Positions 18,556-33,065 of a stretch of DNA of 64,000 nt are shown piece after piece. Position 1 is the first letter of the stretch. Each line of letters starts with the position of its first letter. The stretch is from Trachythela sp. YZ-2020 (taxonomy: Eukaryota; Cnidaria; Anthozoa; Malacalcyonacea; Clavulariidae). Under the pieces are notes generated by a model, which had not been told where the DNA came from, made no database searches, and saw nothing but the letters and a program-made list of their open reading frames with translations. Made by a program: the position numbers and the translations under genes. The DNA lies in contig JADLSH010000216.1 in the NCBI GenBank assembly GCA_016169945.1, forward strand, positions 1,841,001 to 1,905,000, read 5' to 3'.

Positions 18556-21500
18556 CTGTTGCCTACAAAAACACATTTACCAGAGTTGATAACAATCACC
18601 ATTCCAAACATTAAATGATGGGGTGGCATTATTGCAGATTTTATCGAAGTGTCGTTTTCGAGGGTGTTTATGGGGGGGGGGGGGGTGCCTTGTCACAGTT
18701 AAAAATTAAAACAGTTAAAAACCCCTCTTAGGGGTGGGGATATTAATGCAAACAGGGGAGTAAGAAATATATCCGCAATGCATATTGCAATGATGTCAAT
18801 TTTTCCAAGAGATGATCTATAATTGATAACAAACATGTATGAATGAGATTTTCACATTTGATAATAATGTTCCAGACAGCACGTTCGGTGTTTCCTGAAA
18901 TCGCATTTCCACAAGAATTGCGTGGAAATTGACATATTCTTAGGCTTTATAAGAAAAAAATGATTTCCCTAATTTCTTCCAAATTTCGTTCCAAAGGCAA
19001 AAATATCCTACCGGAAGGGAATTTCTTTCTTTTGACATCGACTGATCCACAGTAAATAAAAATTGCAGTTTATAAGTAAATATTTTAATAAAAATCTACA
19101 CTATATTGTAGTGTAAAGTCCAAAGTAAGACCGTGTAAAGTAAGACTAACGGTGAACAGTAAATATTTTGATAGAATCACATTGACAGTTAAGCATTTTG
19201 GCAAAATTACGCTTAACAGTAAACAGGGCTCAAAATAACGGCCGGTCAACGGTCAATGACCGGCCAAAAATGCCTGTTGACTGGTCACTTTTAAACCTCG
19301 CCGTTCATTCTGACCGGCCACATTTTCATGCCTTCCGCTAGAATTTTAAATCCTTATGATAGAGATTTCCCCGAAAGCACTACAGTAGCACTGATAACGT
19401 TGGCTATTCATCTAAATACACGGTGATTGCTAACGTCTTGAGCGTTTAGAACGTCACCGTGAAACAATAAAAGCGATGTCTCTGAACAAATTCTTATGAT
19501 TTGTTTCACTGTTAGTATATGCGTATTCGTGACCGGTCAAAAACAGATTGTGACCGAGCTGAAATCCTGCTGAGCGGTCATTTTGACCAGAGACCTATCG
19601 GCCGTTATTTTGAGCCCTGAGTAAACCCCATAAACAGCCTCGTTCTCGCTTATATCTTGCGAGAGACTTGAAGATATGAGCTCTATATATATCTGGAGCG
19701 AGAACTTCAGTCATGGTTGATTTTTGGAAACAATATGGACCGTAGGCAGATGCAAATCGTCTTCATGTCATTTCTATTATACAATGTTTCTATTTCTAAA
19801 GTTGTGACAGACTCAGGACATCATGTAAAGCCTTTCAAAGAATCGAAGGGTTAAACAACTGTCTTTAAGACGGCGACAGCGGTCACAGCTGGGAACCTCT
19901 TGGGACTTAGTTTAGTAAATAGGACCATGTGCCTAGCTCTCTCCGTTTAGGATGTGTTTGGCTGTTTGATGAAAAAAGCGAAAAGAACATGGCGGAAATT
20001 GACGTCCAAAGACGCGAGCATTCTAGACGCGAGCGTAAAATTTACGGGCGAACTGATGCGCGCTAGAATGCCTAGCACATTTCGCAAATCCTTAACGCCT
20101 AATTCCAGGCTATTCCAACGTGGCATTCGAAAAAATAAATACAGTAAAACCCCGCTATGTCGAACTCGCTTATCTCGAACTCCCCGCTACCTCGAACCAA
20201 TTTTGCTTCCTTCGACCGAATTTACGCGGTTATCTCAAACTTCAATAACTTCAGTTCGTTGTTTTTATTAGGAAATACATGCACGTATTTGATTTTGCAG
20301 CGAAAGAATGCAAGTAAAATGGACTATACTATAAATCATAATCTTCCAGTAAAAATACTTACAGCATAATTATTAGATATACTGTATTGACAGTGTTTAT
20401 TGTATATTTCACAAATAGTAGTCGTAATATCAACCACGTTAATCCAATTTCATTGAACAATTATTGTGGGGGCAAATTTGCGAATTGTGCTAAGCCTTTT
20501 CACTTCCAAACACTCCCCAGGGTTCTCACTCAAGTGCACCAAACATTGCAAAAGTTACCATAAAATACGCTATATAACTTACACTTCAATAGCAATTACA
20601 TCAGATTTAAGAACGGATTTGTTCTCTGAAAGATCTTTCTTGGAAAACCGCGCATGTGATGGTAGGCAGTGAACCTTTAATACAAGCTAAAATTGTTATA
20701 TAGCCTATAATATGACCTTTTTCACTTAACTGATTCAACGGAGATTTGCGCAAGTATGGACGCTCCAAATTGTTTGTTTTAATTCCCAAGGCGATTAACA
20801 AAATTGTAAATTTAATATCAAATAACTTTAAAACGAAAGGCAAATGCATTCAAATTGGTTCAATAAGCCATTTCATTCCGCCTTTTGACTACATTTCTAA
20901 ACGTACTCCAACTTCAAACATTAATATCTCGCTTAATATTGAAGGAAAGTTAAAATGTTGCTTACCAACATTTTAGTTAACCTGTCCTGAATATAGTAAA
21001 ACTTATTTGAATGTAATTGCTGCTTTAGTTTTTACGTACATCTGGTATAATTCGTGTAGAGCTAGAGCACTGATCTGAAAACAAGGGCTGGATAGTGCAT
21101 CTGCTATGCATAAATGAAGCCAATGCCGGCCATATTGGTGTGACCACCACAAATCTACTGTGGTGTTGCGGACATGTTTAAAGAGCTTGTATAAGTTTCT
21201 AGTTATTGGTGGGAAAGGACAAATATTGTCTAGATAAGAATTTATCATCAACAGTGGCCTCTCTTTCTTCCTAAACCTCATTATGTGGTGTTTAAAACGT
21301 TCTAAAACTCATTAGAAGAGATGTTGGAAGCTATATTTCTCAAGTTACATACTGTAGGAAAAGATATGTGCTTCATACTGTAGTATAACTAATTTAAACA
21401 GCTAACTATTTGACTAGTCAAGAATTTGACAGATTTATAAATCTGATCTCATTAAAAAAATTCTGGTTTCAAAATTGGCTCATGGAATTGAATAGGATGC

Positions 21501-24500
21501 TCTATCCAGTCCTTGCTTTCAGATCAGTGGGCTAGATAAAGAACCCGTCCAAAATTTGCATGTTGGATCTGCGCGCAGGCGTGACTATGGAATATTAATT
21601 GAATGGTAATATTCACCTCAGCTTCTTTGTCCGTACATACAACGAGAAAATGACGTTCTTCGCTTTTGTCGTTGGACGATACAGCTGTACATGAGCCGTC
21701 TGGTATGCCTATATATGATTTAAAGCACGTTGGCACAGATTAAATATCGCGTGAGATTTTCGCGTGATCTTGTCCCCACTAATGCTCGATTGCGCGCATA
21801 CCCGAGTGTCATGCGAACGTTCAACCTTTAACGTGCAACCTATAAAGCTGGTTGTTTAACATGTTCTGTACGTCATTATAACAAGTATTCAAAACAAATT
21901 TCAAGTCGATAGAATTATACCCTCGCGAGTTAAGAAGGTTTGAATAATTCATATTGCTGATGTCAGCATTGTTTTCAAATGCCGTTAAAAGCTACGCAAC
22001 CCAGTCTAACTTTGAGATCAGTGTACCTGCACTGGTCCAGAAATAAGATGGCGATGAAAACAGATATCCCTCTTTGTCCAAAACAGAAATGCTGTCCACC
22101 TCACCTTTGTGAGCAAACACGAGACCTTGGAAATAAAGTGAGATTTAGACATTTCTTTTTTGCGTTACAAATTTACTCAAATCATGATATTATTAAAGCG
22201 CTACTAACCCCCAAAACTATTTTTGCATATGTGTAATACTTGTATCATTCTGAGAAGAAATGTAATATATCTTTATAGTAAAAATCCTCATCTTGATCAA
22301 CTTTCTCACTGTCAAAGTTACCGGATATGATGTCATTAGATGAATTTTAGCATCAAAAACAAAGGAAAACTGATTTACAATTCACCTTATGACATCATAT
22401 CCGGTAACTTTGACAGTGAAAAAGTTGATCAAGATGAGGATTTTTACTACTAACATGGGTTTAAGTTCGAAATAGTGGCGAGTTTACTAAATAACGGGGT
22501 TCTACCGAATACACACGTTCAAAATATTGCCGCACTTCTTGCCTGTATTAAAGGTCAACACTGGCTGTGTTTGTCTCTGTTCACCAGCTGGTGGAAAACT
22601 CGCAGCAAATAAAACAACATTTCCGAGACTTGTTCCAACCCAAAGACACGGACCAACAAGATGCTCTTTAACAAACGTATTGAAAAACAAGTACTTAATA
22701 CTACTGATCTGAAAACATGGACTGGATAGTGCATCTGCTATGCATAAATGAAGCCAATGGCGGCCATATTGGTGTGACCACCAGAAATCTACTGTGGTGT
22801 GGGGAAATGCTTAAAGAGCTTCTATAAGTTTCTAGTTATTGGTGGGAAAGGATAAATATTGTCTAGATAAGAATTTATCATCAGTGGCCTCTTTCTTCCT
22901 AAATTTCCAGGTGAGTAACTAGTGTAGTCACACCAATATGGCCGCCATAAGCCTCATTATGTGGTGTGTTAAACGTTCTAAAATTCATTAGAAGATATGT
23001 CGGAAGCTTTGTTGGATGTTGATGTCATTACCTCCTTTCTTGGTGAACGTGTACGCAAAAGTCAGACATAAAATATTCTCTGTTGGACCATCTGTACTCG
23101 ATTGGCTTTGAATGCCATCTGTGTTTGTGACGTCGTTCTCGCCCACCGCGTCTAGAGGCTTGGATATAGTCCGTATCGCCCGGCGACGTGTTGTGGACGA
23201 TTTGAAATCTCGTTGTTTCTTGCCCCCTGGTGACTCTACCTCGGGCGGGGCACTGCTCGGGGTGCGTGGGGTTACTGGGGTACTAGGTGTTGAAGGGATC
23301 TTCGACACTGAGATAAAATGAAATATTTATCAAGTTTAACCCATTAATTGGCAGTACCCTACACCTGACGAGTAAAATCGTCTGGCGTTAAACAAAGTAA
23401 AATACTAACGTAGGGCGTATCTGGGCGCATTGCAAGGTAATGGGTTAACAAGAGACACTGGCAGATAGTTTTGTTAACCAAATAGATATTTGATTGGGCC
23501 GATTTATGCTAATTGTTTTCCACTTAAAAAATGCTTATTCAACTTCAAACATCTGCATCTCGGTCAATATTGCATCAAATGAAATAATGAAACTTAGCAT
23601 ATAATGAAACTTATTTGAGTGAAAAACGTGTTGTAGTTTTTGCGCTACACTAAATCAAACACCGTCAGTTTTTGTTCCATTTATTTATTCATTGTTTTAC
23701 AGTGACGTGATGTAACGACTACAACGGTCAATTCATTCGAGCCAGACGATTTAATATTGTGAATGGGAAAGGGTCTAGGGTTAAAGGCTATAACCAAACT
23801 ACAATATTATATAAACACATACCAATGAGATCAGAAGGATAGAACGTCGAAATTAATTTGTTTTGCGTCGTATCAATTAAAACAAGAAAATTTACACTTC
23901 CAAACGCCATCCTGAAATGGAAAAGAATACGATTAGGTTAGGATGTGAAAAATAATGAAATTCGTTTCCTGAAGGGATTTAAACCATACATTGTTCCTTG
24001 CAAACTTTACTACAAGTTACGGTAAATTTGCGATGCAGAATCTATGATTTGGTGCTAGTGTCTGCAAATCTACAACAAAAAGCTTGTATGTTCGCGTCAA
24101 TGTTGATAATGATGATGACAAACTCTATTTAACCACGCTAACATTGTCAGCTAAAGCTGTTTAATTCCCAAAGGTGGAAAAATGTGATTTCGAACACTCT
24201 TCTTTTATCGGATCGTATTGGGACATTATTGATTGCAGTGATACAAAAAGGTGTCAGTTGACAGCTAAAAGCCTGATCTTTGTTTTTGTGAAAAATATAA
24301 ATATATAAAATAAATATTGTGCGCGCGATAACATGCCAAAGCTGGATTACCATTATTTATATATATCCTGTATTATACAAATAATTACATTCCAAAAGCT
24401 GAGCTCATTGTCAGATAGCACAAAGGTACAGCATTGTCTGTCATTTCGCAACTACAACATAACTGCCCTTGGAAGCCAGGTGGTCTTTTACTCAATCCCA

Positions 24501-27500
24501 ATTTAGGTCGCCATGACTGAACCGTACGGGATGTCGGGGATAGTAGTGGGACTTTGTCATCACTAGCTTTACTATCCTCGTCATTCTCTGTGGTATCCGC
24601 AATATCCTCTGCTGTCCCTCCCGGGTTGTCGTCATATTCTAAAATGTCGTCGTTAGATTCTGGGGAATTCTTGACCTCCTGTTCGGGAGATTTTTCTGTT
24701 GTGATTTCAACTGGGAGCATCTGCAGAAATTAGACCAAATAAAATTTCATAGTAGAAAAATAGCAATCTTATATATTTTCTTTAAAAAATAACCCATAAT
24801 GCCGACCCTATCTATATTATAGAATTACAGATACTAAAGTTTATCCCAGAGTACAAAATAATGCACATTATTTAACCTACTGTATGCAATCACTCGTTTG
24901 TTATAGTATTCGTAAGTCCTTATGGTATCAATGAGCGCTTCTCTTACATTTAACTCTCATTTGTCCATGCCTGCCATCAGCAGACATTGACAGCTATTAT
25001 TTGTCTCATCTGATACATAGTTCTTATTTTCTCCTATTCATGTCGTTTTTACTTTTTATTCTATGTTAACTCATTAACTAGCAGTACCCTACCACTGACG
25101 AGTAAAATCGTCTGGTGTTAGACAGAGTAAAATACTAAAGTAGGGCGCATCTGGGCGCATTGCCAGCTAATGGGTTAATATATTTTGTAACGTGATTGGC
25201 ATATTTGTTTATAGTTTGTTTTGACTAAATCCATCTGATTGTTTTATTTTTATCACGTGATCGCTATTGTATACACTACAAAAGCACGTGTTTTCCCCTG
25301 ACCCACGCTGCTAACTGCATGACGAAGGGCCTTTGCTCGAAACTTCGGCGTTCTAGTTGAGTCATTCAGATACACACGTAAAAATCTCACATCTTTTCAA
25401 CAAGATGTATTCGCAACAGACTTGTAACAAGCTTGTCAACAAGTTGTAGCAATGCCGTCATTGTATCAAGTTGCTACAAGGTTGTCACTCACAGCTTGTT
25501 AAAGCTGTTGAATTGCAGGACGATAGCAAGTTGTTGAAACAGCTTGTAACAAGTCTGTTGGGTCAACAACCTTAGATTGATCCTAAAGACAGGAAGCTCA
25601 TTTTGCAAACATATATCGTTTCATTATATAAACGAATATAGAGATATGGAGAGATATCCGCATTAGAGAAGTGTCAGTATTAGAGAGGTGTCAGTATTAG
25701 AGAGGTGTCAGTATTAGAGAGGTGTCAGTATTAGAGAGGTGTCAGTATTAGAGAGGTGTCAGTATTAGAGAAGTGTCAGAATTAGAGAGGTGTCAGTATT
25801 AGAGAGGTGTCAGTATTAGAGAGGTGTCTATATTAGAGAGGTGTCTGTATTAGAGATATTTCCGTATTAGAGAGATGTTCGTAAAAGAGAAGTGTGAGTA
25901 TTAGAGAAGTGTCAGTAGAAAAGAGGTGTCTGTATTAGAGAGGTGTCCGTATTAGAGAGATGTCGGTATTAAAGAGGTATCCGAATTAGAGAGATGTGTG
26001 TATTAGAGAGGTGTCTGTATTAGGGAGATGTCCGTATAAAAGAGGTGTTCGTATTAGAATGGTGTCCGTGTTAGAGAGATGTCTGTATTAGAGAGGTGTC
26101 CGTATTAGAGAGATGTCGGTATTAAAGAGGTATCCGAATTAGAGAGATGTGTGTATTAGAGAGATGTCCGTATAAAAGAGGTGTTCGTATTAGAAAGGTG
26201 TCCGTGTTAGAGAGATATCTGTATAGAGAGGTGTCCGTGTTAGAGAGATGTCCGTATTAAAGAGATGCCCGTATTAGAGAGGTGTAAAAGTAGAGAAAAA
26301 CAAAAAAGCGCGCGAAAATTTTTCACTGAGCCCACGGTGTCATAATATGAAAACTCAGCGTAGTAGGAGAACTTGATGTTGTGGTGCCAAAGTGTCCCTC
26401 CGATACTAACGCCAGATATAAATAATGAACCCCCAGTTATGATTTTACACAACGGAACATCTATTTCCTCGAATGAATTTTTCTTACCTGATGAAGCGTC
26501 CCAAAATTTGACTGTACCATCTGCATGTCTAAAAATAGAATTTCACGGAATTAAAGTTAATTATAACAAAAAATACTCCCAATAGTGACTAGGAATGAGC
26601 CGATCATCGATTTTCTATCGGTGGAAGCCGACAATGGGTAGCTTTTAGGCTGTTCCCATTAAGGCAATAAATTTAAAGCGAAACAAATGTACACACCCTG
26701 TGATTATAAGATCAACTGAATTACTATCAACACTGTCTCCTAATATTCCGCCATTGATTGGCCAATTCTAAAAGTAGATTGATAAATCAATAATTAAAAA
26801 TTAAAAAAGCCAACAAACATGCGTAACAACACGTTTCAACACTCCAGTCTAATGTCTACTCTGGTTTAACTAAATGAATGTAATCTCTGAACAAATGACA
26901 TTCAGCTGTTAAACTGTACAATCATGTCACATCCTGACAAATTAAAAAATAAAGTATCCAAAAAGTAAAGCCAGAAGAATTTAAGGACTTTCAACTTTCA
27001 AGAACCTCTTAATAAATTCAACTATTTTCAAGACCTTGAATTTTTGTTTTCAAATTCATGGACTTCCAAGTTTTGTACTAATCTTACATATTCATCGCAT
27101 TAAATTGCATTTTATTATATATAAATGAAACAGGCCAACCCTCAGAAATTGGCTTTCTATATTTCGATCCGGTAGCCTAAAGATCTTCGAGTAATGATGG
27201 ACGGCACTGCCCGAGATAGTCAGAAATGTCACAGGAGATTCATGGAGAGAGAACTCGTACGGAATTTAAAATGTCGACATACTTAAAGAAAAGTTGAAAG
27301 TGTTCGTAGATGGAATACTCGAACGAAAAATTTAAATACCTTTTTTAGACCTAACCAGGAGCAGTTGCGAAAAATGCTACTTAGGCCCTCTGGCAGGAAT
27401 TGAACCAGCGGCCAAGGGGGACTAAGTTGGATTTTTCGTAACTGCTCCTGGCTAGGTCTAAAAAATAGGTACGCTAAGCGTACATGTATCTGCTCATGGT

Positions 27501-30500
27501 GATCCCACTGTTGTCATGAAGGAATAATAATCTACAATTCTATTTGGCCCTAAATTGTATAAGTTACACATATTTTGTACAAAAACATACACTTCATTCA
27601 ACCAGTAACTTGTAAAGAATAAGAGATTGATATTTAACCCATTAACTGGCAGTACCCTACCACTAACAAGTAAAATCGTCTGGCTTTAGACAGAGTAAAA
27701 TACTAATAAAAGTAGGGTGCATCTGGGCTTGCCAGCTAATGGGTTAAAAGAATATATTTTTATAAATATCACAAAAATATATATCATACACAGTAGAACA
27801 CTGTTTTCATATTAATTGTTAAATGGGGTTCACAATTGACAGTATCACTTTGCCAGACAGTTTAGTACATATGACAAATAAAATGGCTGATATAAATTTC
27901 ACTAGCAGAGACTATTTCCATATTAACACAACAAAGATTTTATTTAATTTTATGATGTCATTGCTGAAACATGTTAGGTTCACAATCTTCTCGATAGTCC
28001 ATAATATACTACAATCAGGTATGTGAAAAAATTGTAGATGCATGGATGTTGTCAGAATACCAGGTGTCGCTAACACATCCTCACACAGTTTCAACAGCCT
28101 TTTTAAACACATTGATACACAACGTCAACATGTGGTATTCAGGGATGGAGGAACACAAATGAACTATTTATTCCACATGGATGTGTTAGCAAATAGGTCA
28201 TATTATTGAAGTCTATTCATCAGTAGCAAATAAATGTTAACTATGTTGAAAATCAGGAGTATAATTTAACACATGTATATAGTCTGTGAATATAATGTAT
28301 AAAGTATATATAAACACAGCATATCAGATCCATACATTGGCTAGAATTGACTAGTCAAAGCTGCAGTGTTCCGTGTGTTTGTTCACCCTACAATACAAAT
28401 ATGAGAGTGATGTGTAAATGTAAAGTACAGGCAAATGATTGCTTGAAAAGACATTAAATATAAGCGATTTAGTAATTTAGAGGAGAATTTGCCTATGGAT
28501 ATGAAGTATGAATTTCTATTATGAAATTATAAGTATGTGATTGTGAGACTGTCTGCAATAAAAGTCATGCCAAAAGGAGTATTGTACAGTCTTATATTTT
28601 ACCGTCTTAACTATTATATACTATAAACAAGACTATATTTGTACACAATATTTTATTTAAAGAAATGTGACCACTATAAAATTATGTGGAATTGCTAAAT
28701 GTGAATTTAAAATGTGAGATTAGCTAGTATTCATGGTAGTCAAATTTACTTTAGTATTGAAAACTTATGTGCATAAACAAGATGCTTATTTTACAATTTA
28801 CGCGTCAATGTTTAATATATTAATATGTTGTAGTATTTCTTACCTTGATCTTCGTCCTTCGATAGTTCGACTGTTTCACTTTTCCTTGTTTAGTTTTCCT
28901 TCAGAAATAGAACCACTAAATTTTGAAGCATTCTTTGATTTCTTTCCAGTCTATCCATAGGTCTATATCTTCGTATCTCCACGTTTTTATATGAATTAAC
29001 GACATTTAAATTTTGTCAATCGCCATGTTGAATTTAAGATCTAGCCTGCGAACAGGCAAAATTGAATGATGTAATGGCTTTGCAGAACATTACGTCATTG
29101 CATTGTAAGCCACTTGCTGATTGGCTATCAATTTAAATAAGCTCGTCGCTGAATGGCTATAAGCTAACAGCTAACAGCAAACAGCCAACAGCTAACAGCA
29201 CGATGGCAATATATCTGCATTCGCAGATACAAAAATAGGTACGCTAAACGTACATGTATCTGCTCATGGTGATCCCACTGTTGTCATGAAGGAATAATAT
29301 TCTACAATTCTATTTGGCCCTAAATTGTATAAGTTAAACATATTTTGTACAAAAACATACACTTCATTCAACAAGTAACTTGTAAAGAATAAGAGATTGA
29401 TATTTAACCCATTAATTGGCAGTAGCCTACCACTGACAAATAAAATTGTCTGGCATTAGACAGAGTAAAATACTAATAAAAGTAGGGTGCATCTGGGCTT
29501 GCCAGCTAATGGGTTAAAAGAATATATTTTTATAAATATCACAAAAATATATATCATACACAGTAGAACAAGGTTTTCATATTAATTGATAAATGGGGTT
29601 CACAATTTACAGACATATCACTACGCCAGACAGTTTAGTACATATGACAAATAAAATGGCTGATATAAATTTCACTAGAAGAGACTATTTCCACAACACA
29701 ACGAAGATTTTATTTAATTTTATGATCTCATTTGCTGAAACATGTTAGGTTCACAATCTTCTCGATAATCCATAATATACTACAATCAGGTATGTAAAAA
29801 AATTGTAGATGCATGGATGTTGTCAGAATACCAGGTGTCGCTAAGACATCCTCGCACAGTTTCAAAAGCCTTTTTAAACACATTGATACACAACATCAAC
29901 ATGTGGTATTCAGGGATGGAGGAACACAAATGAACTATTCATTCCACATGGATGTGTTAGCAAATAGGTCATATTATTGAAGCCTATTCATCAGTAGCAA
30001 ATGTTAACTATGTTGAAAATCAGGAGTACAATTTGACACATGTCTATAGTCTGTGAATAGAATGTATAAAGTATATATAAACACAGCATATCGGATCCAT
30101 ACATTGGCTAGAATTGACTAGTCAAAGCTGCAGTGTTCCGTGTTTGTTTGTTCACGCTACAATACAAATATGAGAGTGATGTGTAAAGTACAGGCAAATG
30201 ATTGCTTGAAAAGACATTGAATATAAGCGATTTAGTAATTTAGAGGAGAATTTGCCTATGGATATGAATTTCTATTATGAAATTAAAGTATGTGATTTTG
30301 ACACCGTCTGCAATAAATGTCATGCCAAAAGGAGTATTGTACAGTCTTATCTTTTACCGTCTTAACTATTAAATACTATAAACAAGACTATATTTGTACA
30401 CAATATTTTATTTAAAGAAATGTGACCACTATAAAAAGTGGAATTGCTAAATCTGAAATTAAAATGTGGGATTAGCTAGTATTCATGGTAGTCAAATATA

Positions 30501-32613
30501 CTTTAGTATTGAAAACTTAATATGTGCATAAACAAGATGCTATATTTTACAATTTACGCGTCAATGTTATATTAATAATTTAATATGTTGTAGTATTTCT
30601 TACCTTGATCTTCGTCCTTCGATAGTTCGACTGTTCACTGTTTCACTGTTTAGTTTTCCTTCAGAAATAGCCAACCACTAAATTTTGAAGCATTCTTTCC
30701 GGTTTATCCATAGGTCTATCTTCGTATTTCCACGTTTTTATATGAATATAACGACATTTTGTCAATCGCCATGTTGAATTTTAAGATCTAGCCTGCGAAC
30801 AGGCAAAATTGAATGATGTAATGGCCTTGGAGAACATTACGTCATTGCATTGTAAGCCACTTGCTGATTGGCTATCATTTTAAATAAGCTGGTCGCTGAA
30901 TGGCTATAAGCTAACAGCTAACAGCTAACTTAACATTAACAAGTCGATAGCATTATATCTGCTACGCAGATACAAAAAGGTATATACATTTTATGAAACC
31001 TTTTTTGTATCACTGCGATCAATAACGGCCCAATACGATCCGACTAAAAAGGAGTGAATGAAATCATATTTTTCCGCCTTTGGGAATTATAAACGTCCTT
31101 CGAATTTTTGACCATTTGCCCAAATGAAGGTTGCTTATTTTTAAAACGTTCAGGATTGACAGTACAAAGTTCCTGTTTCGTAAAATCGCCGAAAATATCG
31201 AAGCTTTTAGCAGATAGGATAGTTTCTCTACTTTTTGAGACTATAAAACAAATTACACCGCCCAATATCTTTTAAAATGTTTTCTAAATACTTCTTGGTG
31301 CTTTCTTTTGTTTCACAACAACAGTATTAATGTTTAAACAAGAAAATTCAAGAATTCCAAACGCGACCTCGAACGCGACTATGAAGTAACATAGTAAAAT
31401 TGCAAAATTAAAACGCATCTAAAAATTATGTTCTACTAAAATTTCTCTTCTGCCGTTATTACTTGCGCTAAAGATACAAACGACCACTTGTTCAAAAGAA
31501 AAATGAACGAGCTTTAAAACAAGACTTAAATCATCTTTTTAAGGATTAATATTTTGAAAATTATTCAGCATAATAAATGGATCCGTTTTCTTACACCCGC
31601 TTTACAGTATATTGTTTAAAAGACGTCAACATTTACTTACTGACTAACGGCGGAGTTACTTAAATCGTAAACAATCAGCTCTGTTTTCAGAAGGAGAATA
31701 ATACCAAGGGCATCGTCTTCATCTGAAATATATTAAAAGCATCAGCAATTTGGCCAGGATTAGCAATCTACCCATTAAGAAATGCTACTGCTGCACTAGG
31801 TCTGCACTCCTCCCATAAAAAAACAATGTTTCCCTTGGTCAAGATATGTGCAGTGACTGTTGAACGTCGATATCTTATAGCAAAATTTAAACTTGTGCGG
31901 TAGTACTAACTACAACAGACGAAGTATTGGAGTTTTGTTTTTATGTTTTAACATCTTTTTGCCCGTCAACATTCAAAAATACGCGTCCAAAAGACGAGTG
32001 GACAGGCCTCTGGCTATGCCCATGGAAAGCATTACATCGGAGATAGTCGCAAAATAAATCTAATTACAATTTCGGAATATATATGCCTATTTTTAAAGTA
32101 TGTACAATCACTTTCAAAAGTCGTTGGGACACCTGCAGTTTTAAATCATTGGTCAATCTGTACACTTGTAACACACATTAATCTCCCTCCCCTCCAGAGT
32201 ACCCTACCACTGACGAGTAAAATCGGCTGGCGTTAGACAGTTTAAAATACTAAAGTAGGGCGCATTGCAAGCTAATGGGTTTACAAGAGACATTGGCAGA
32301 TAGTTTTGTTAACCCATTAACTGGCAGTACCCTACCACTGACGAGTAAAATCATCTGGCGTTAAACAGAGTAAAATACTAAAGTAGGGCGCATCTGGGCG
32401 GATTATAAGCTAATGGGTTAACAAGAAACACTGGCAGATAGTTTTGTTAACCCATTAACTGGCAGTACCCTACCACTGACGAGTAAATCGTCTGGCGTTA
32501 AACAGAGTAAAATACTAAAGTAGGGCGCATCTGGGCGCATTGTAAGCTAATGGGTTAACAAGAGACACTGGCAGATAGTTTTGTTAACCCATTAACTGAC
32601 AGTATTCTACCAA

Positions 32614-32644
<31 letters not shown>

Positions 32645-33023
32645 ATAAAACACAAAAGTAGGGGGCATCTGGACGCATTGCAAGCTAATGGGTTAACAAG
32701 AGACACTGGTAGATAGTTTTGTTAACCCATTAACTGGCAGTACCCTACCACTGACGAGTAAAATCGTCTGGCGTTTAACAGAGTAAAATACTAAAGTAGG
32801 GCGCATCTGGACGCATTGCAAGCTAATGGGTTAACAAGAGACACTGGCAGATAGTTTTGTTAACCCATTAACTGGCAGTACCCTACCACTGACAAGTAAA
32901 ATCGTCAGGCGTTAGACAGAGTAAAATACAAAAGTAGGGTGCATCTGGGCGCATTGCAAGCTAACGGGTTAACAAGAGACACTGACAGATAGTTTTGTTA
33001 ACCCATTAACTGGCAGTACCCTA

Positions 33024-33065
<42 letters not shown>

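Larger units (their letters stand above)
27461..29230 (+). repeat. 1.77-kb tandem duplication, copy 1
   Basis: Starts AAAAATAGGTACGCTAAGCG and ends in TCTGCATTCGCAGATAC; repeated at 29231 with small indels. Contains a TTAA MITE (27634-27747), a hairpin GCCTG-CGAA-CAGGC and the tentative tomosyn exon 12. Confidence 0.9.

Noticed and set aside
20142..20271. Coding exon (19954-20271 frame)
   Set aside because: Overlaps a pogo-like terminus and shows no domain or splice context on the plus strand.
27461..30978. Two LTRs of a retrotransposon
   Set aside because: The copies touch with no internal region, no TG...CA ends and no primer-binding site; a tandem duplication fits better.
31044..31265. 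Additional tomosyn exon
   Set aside because: The peptide does not match tomosyn and no phase-compatible splice sites were found.
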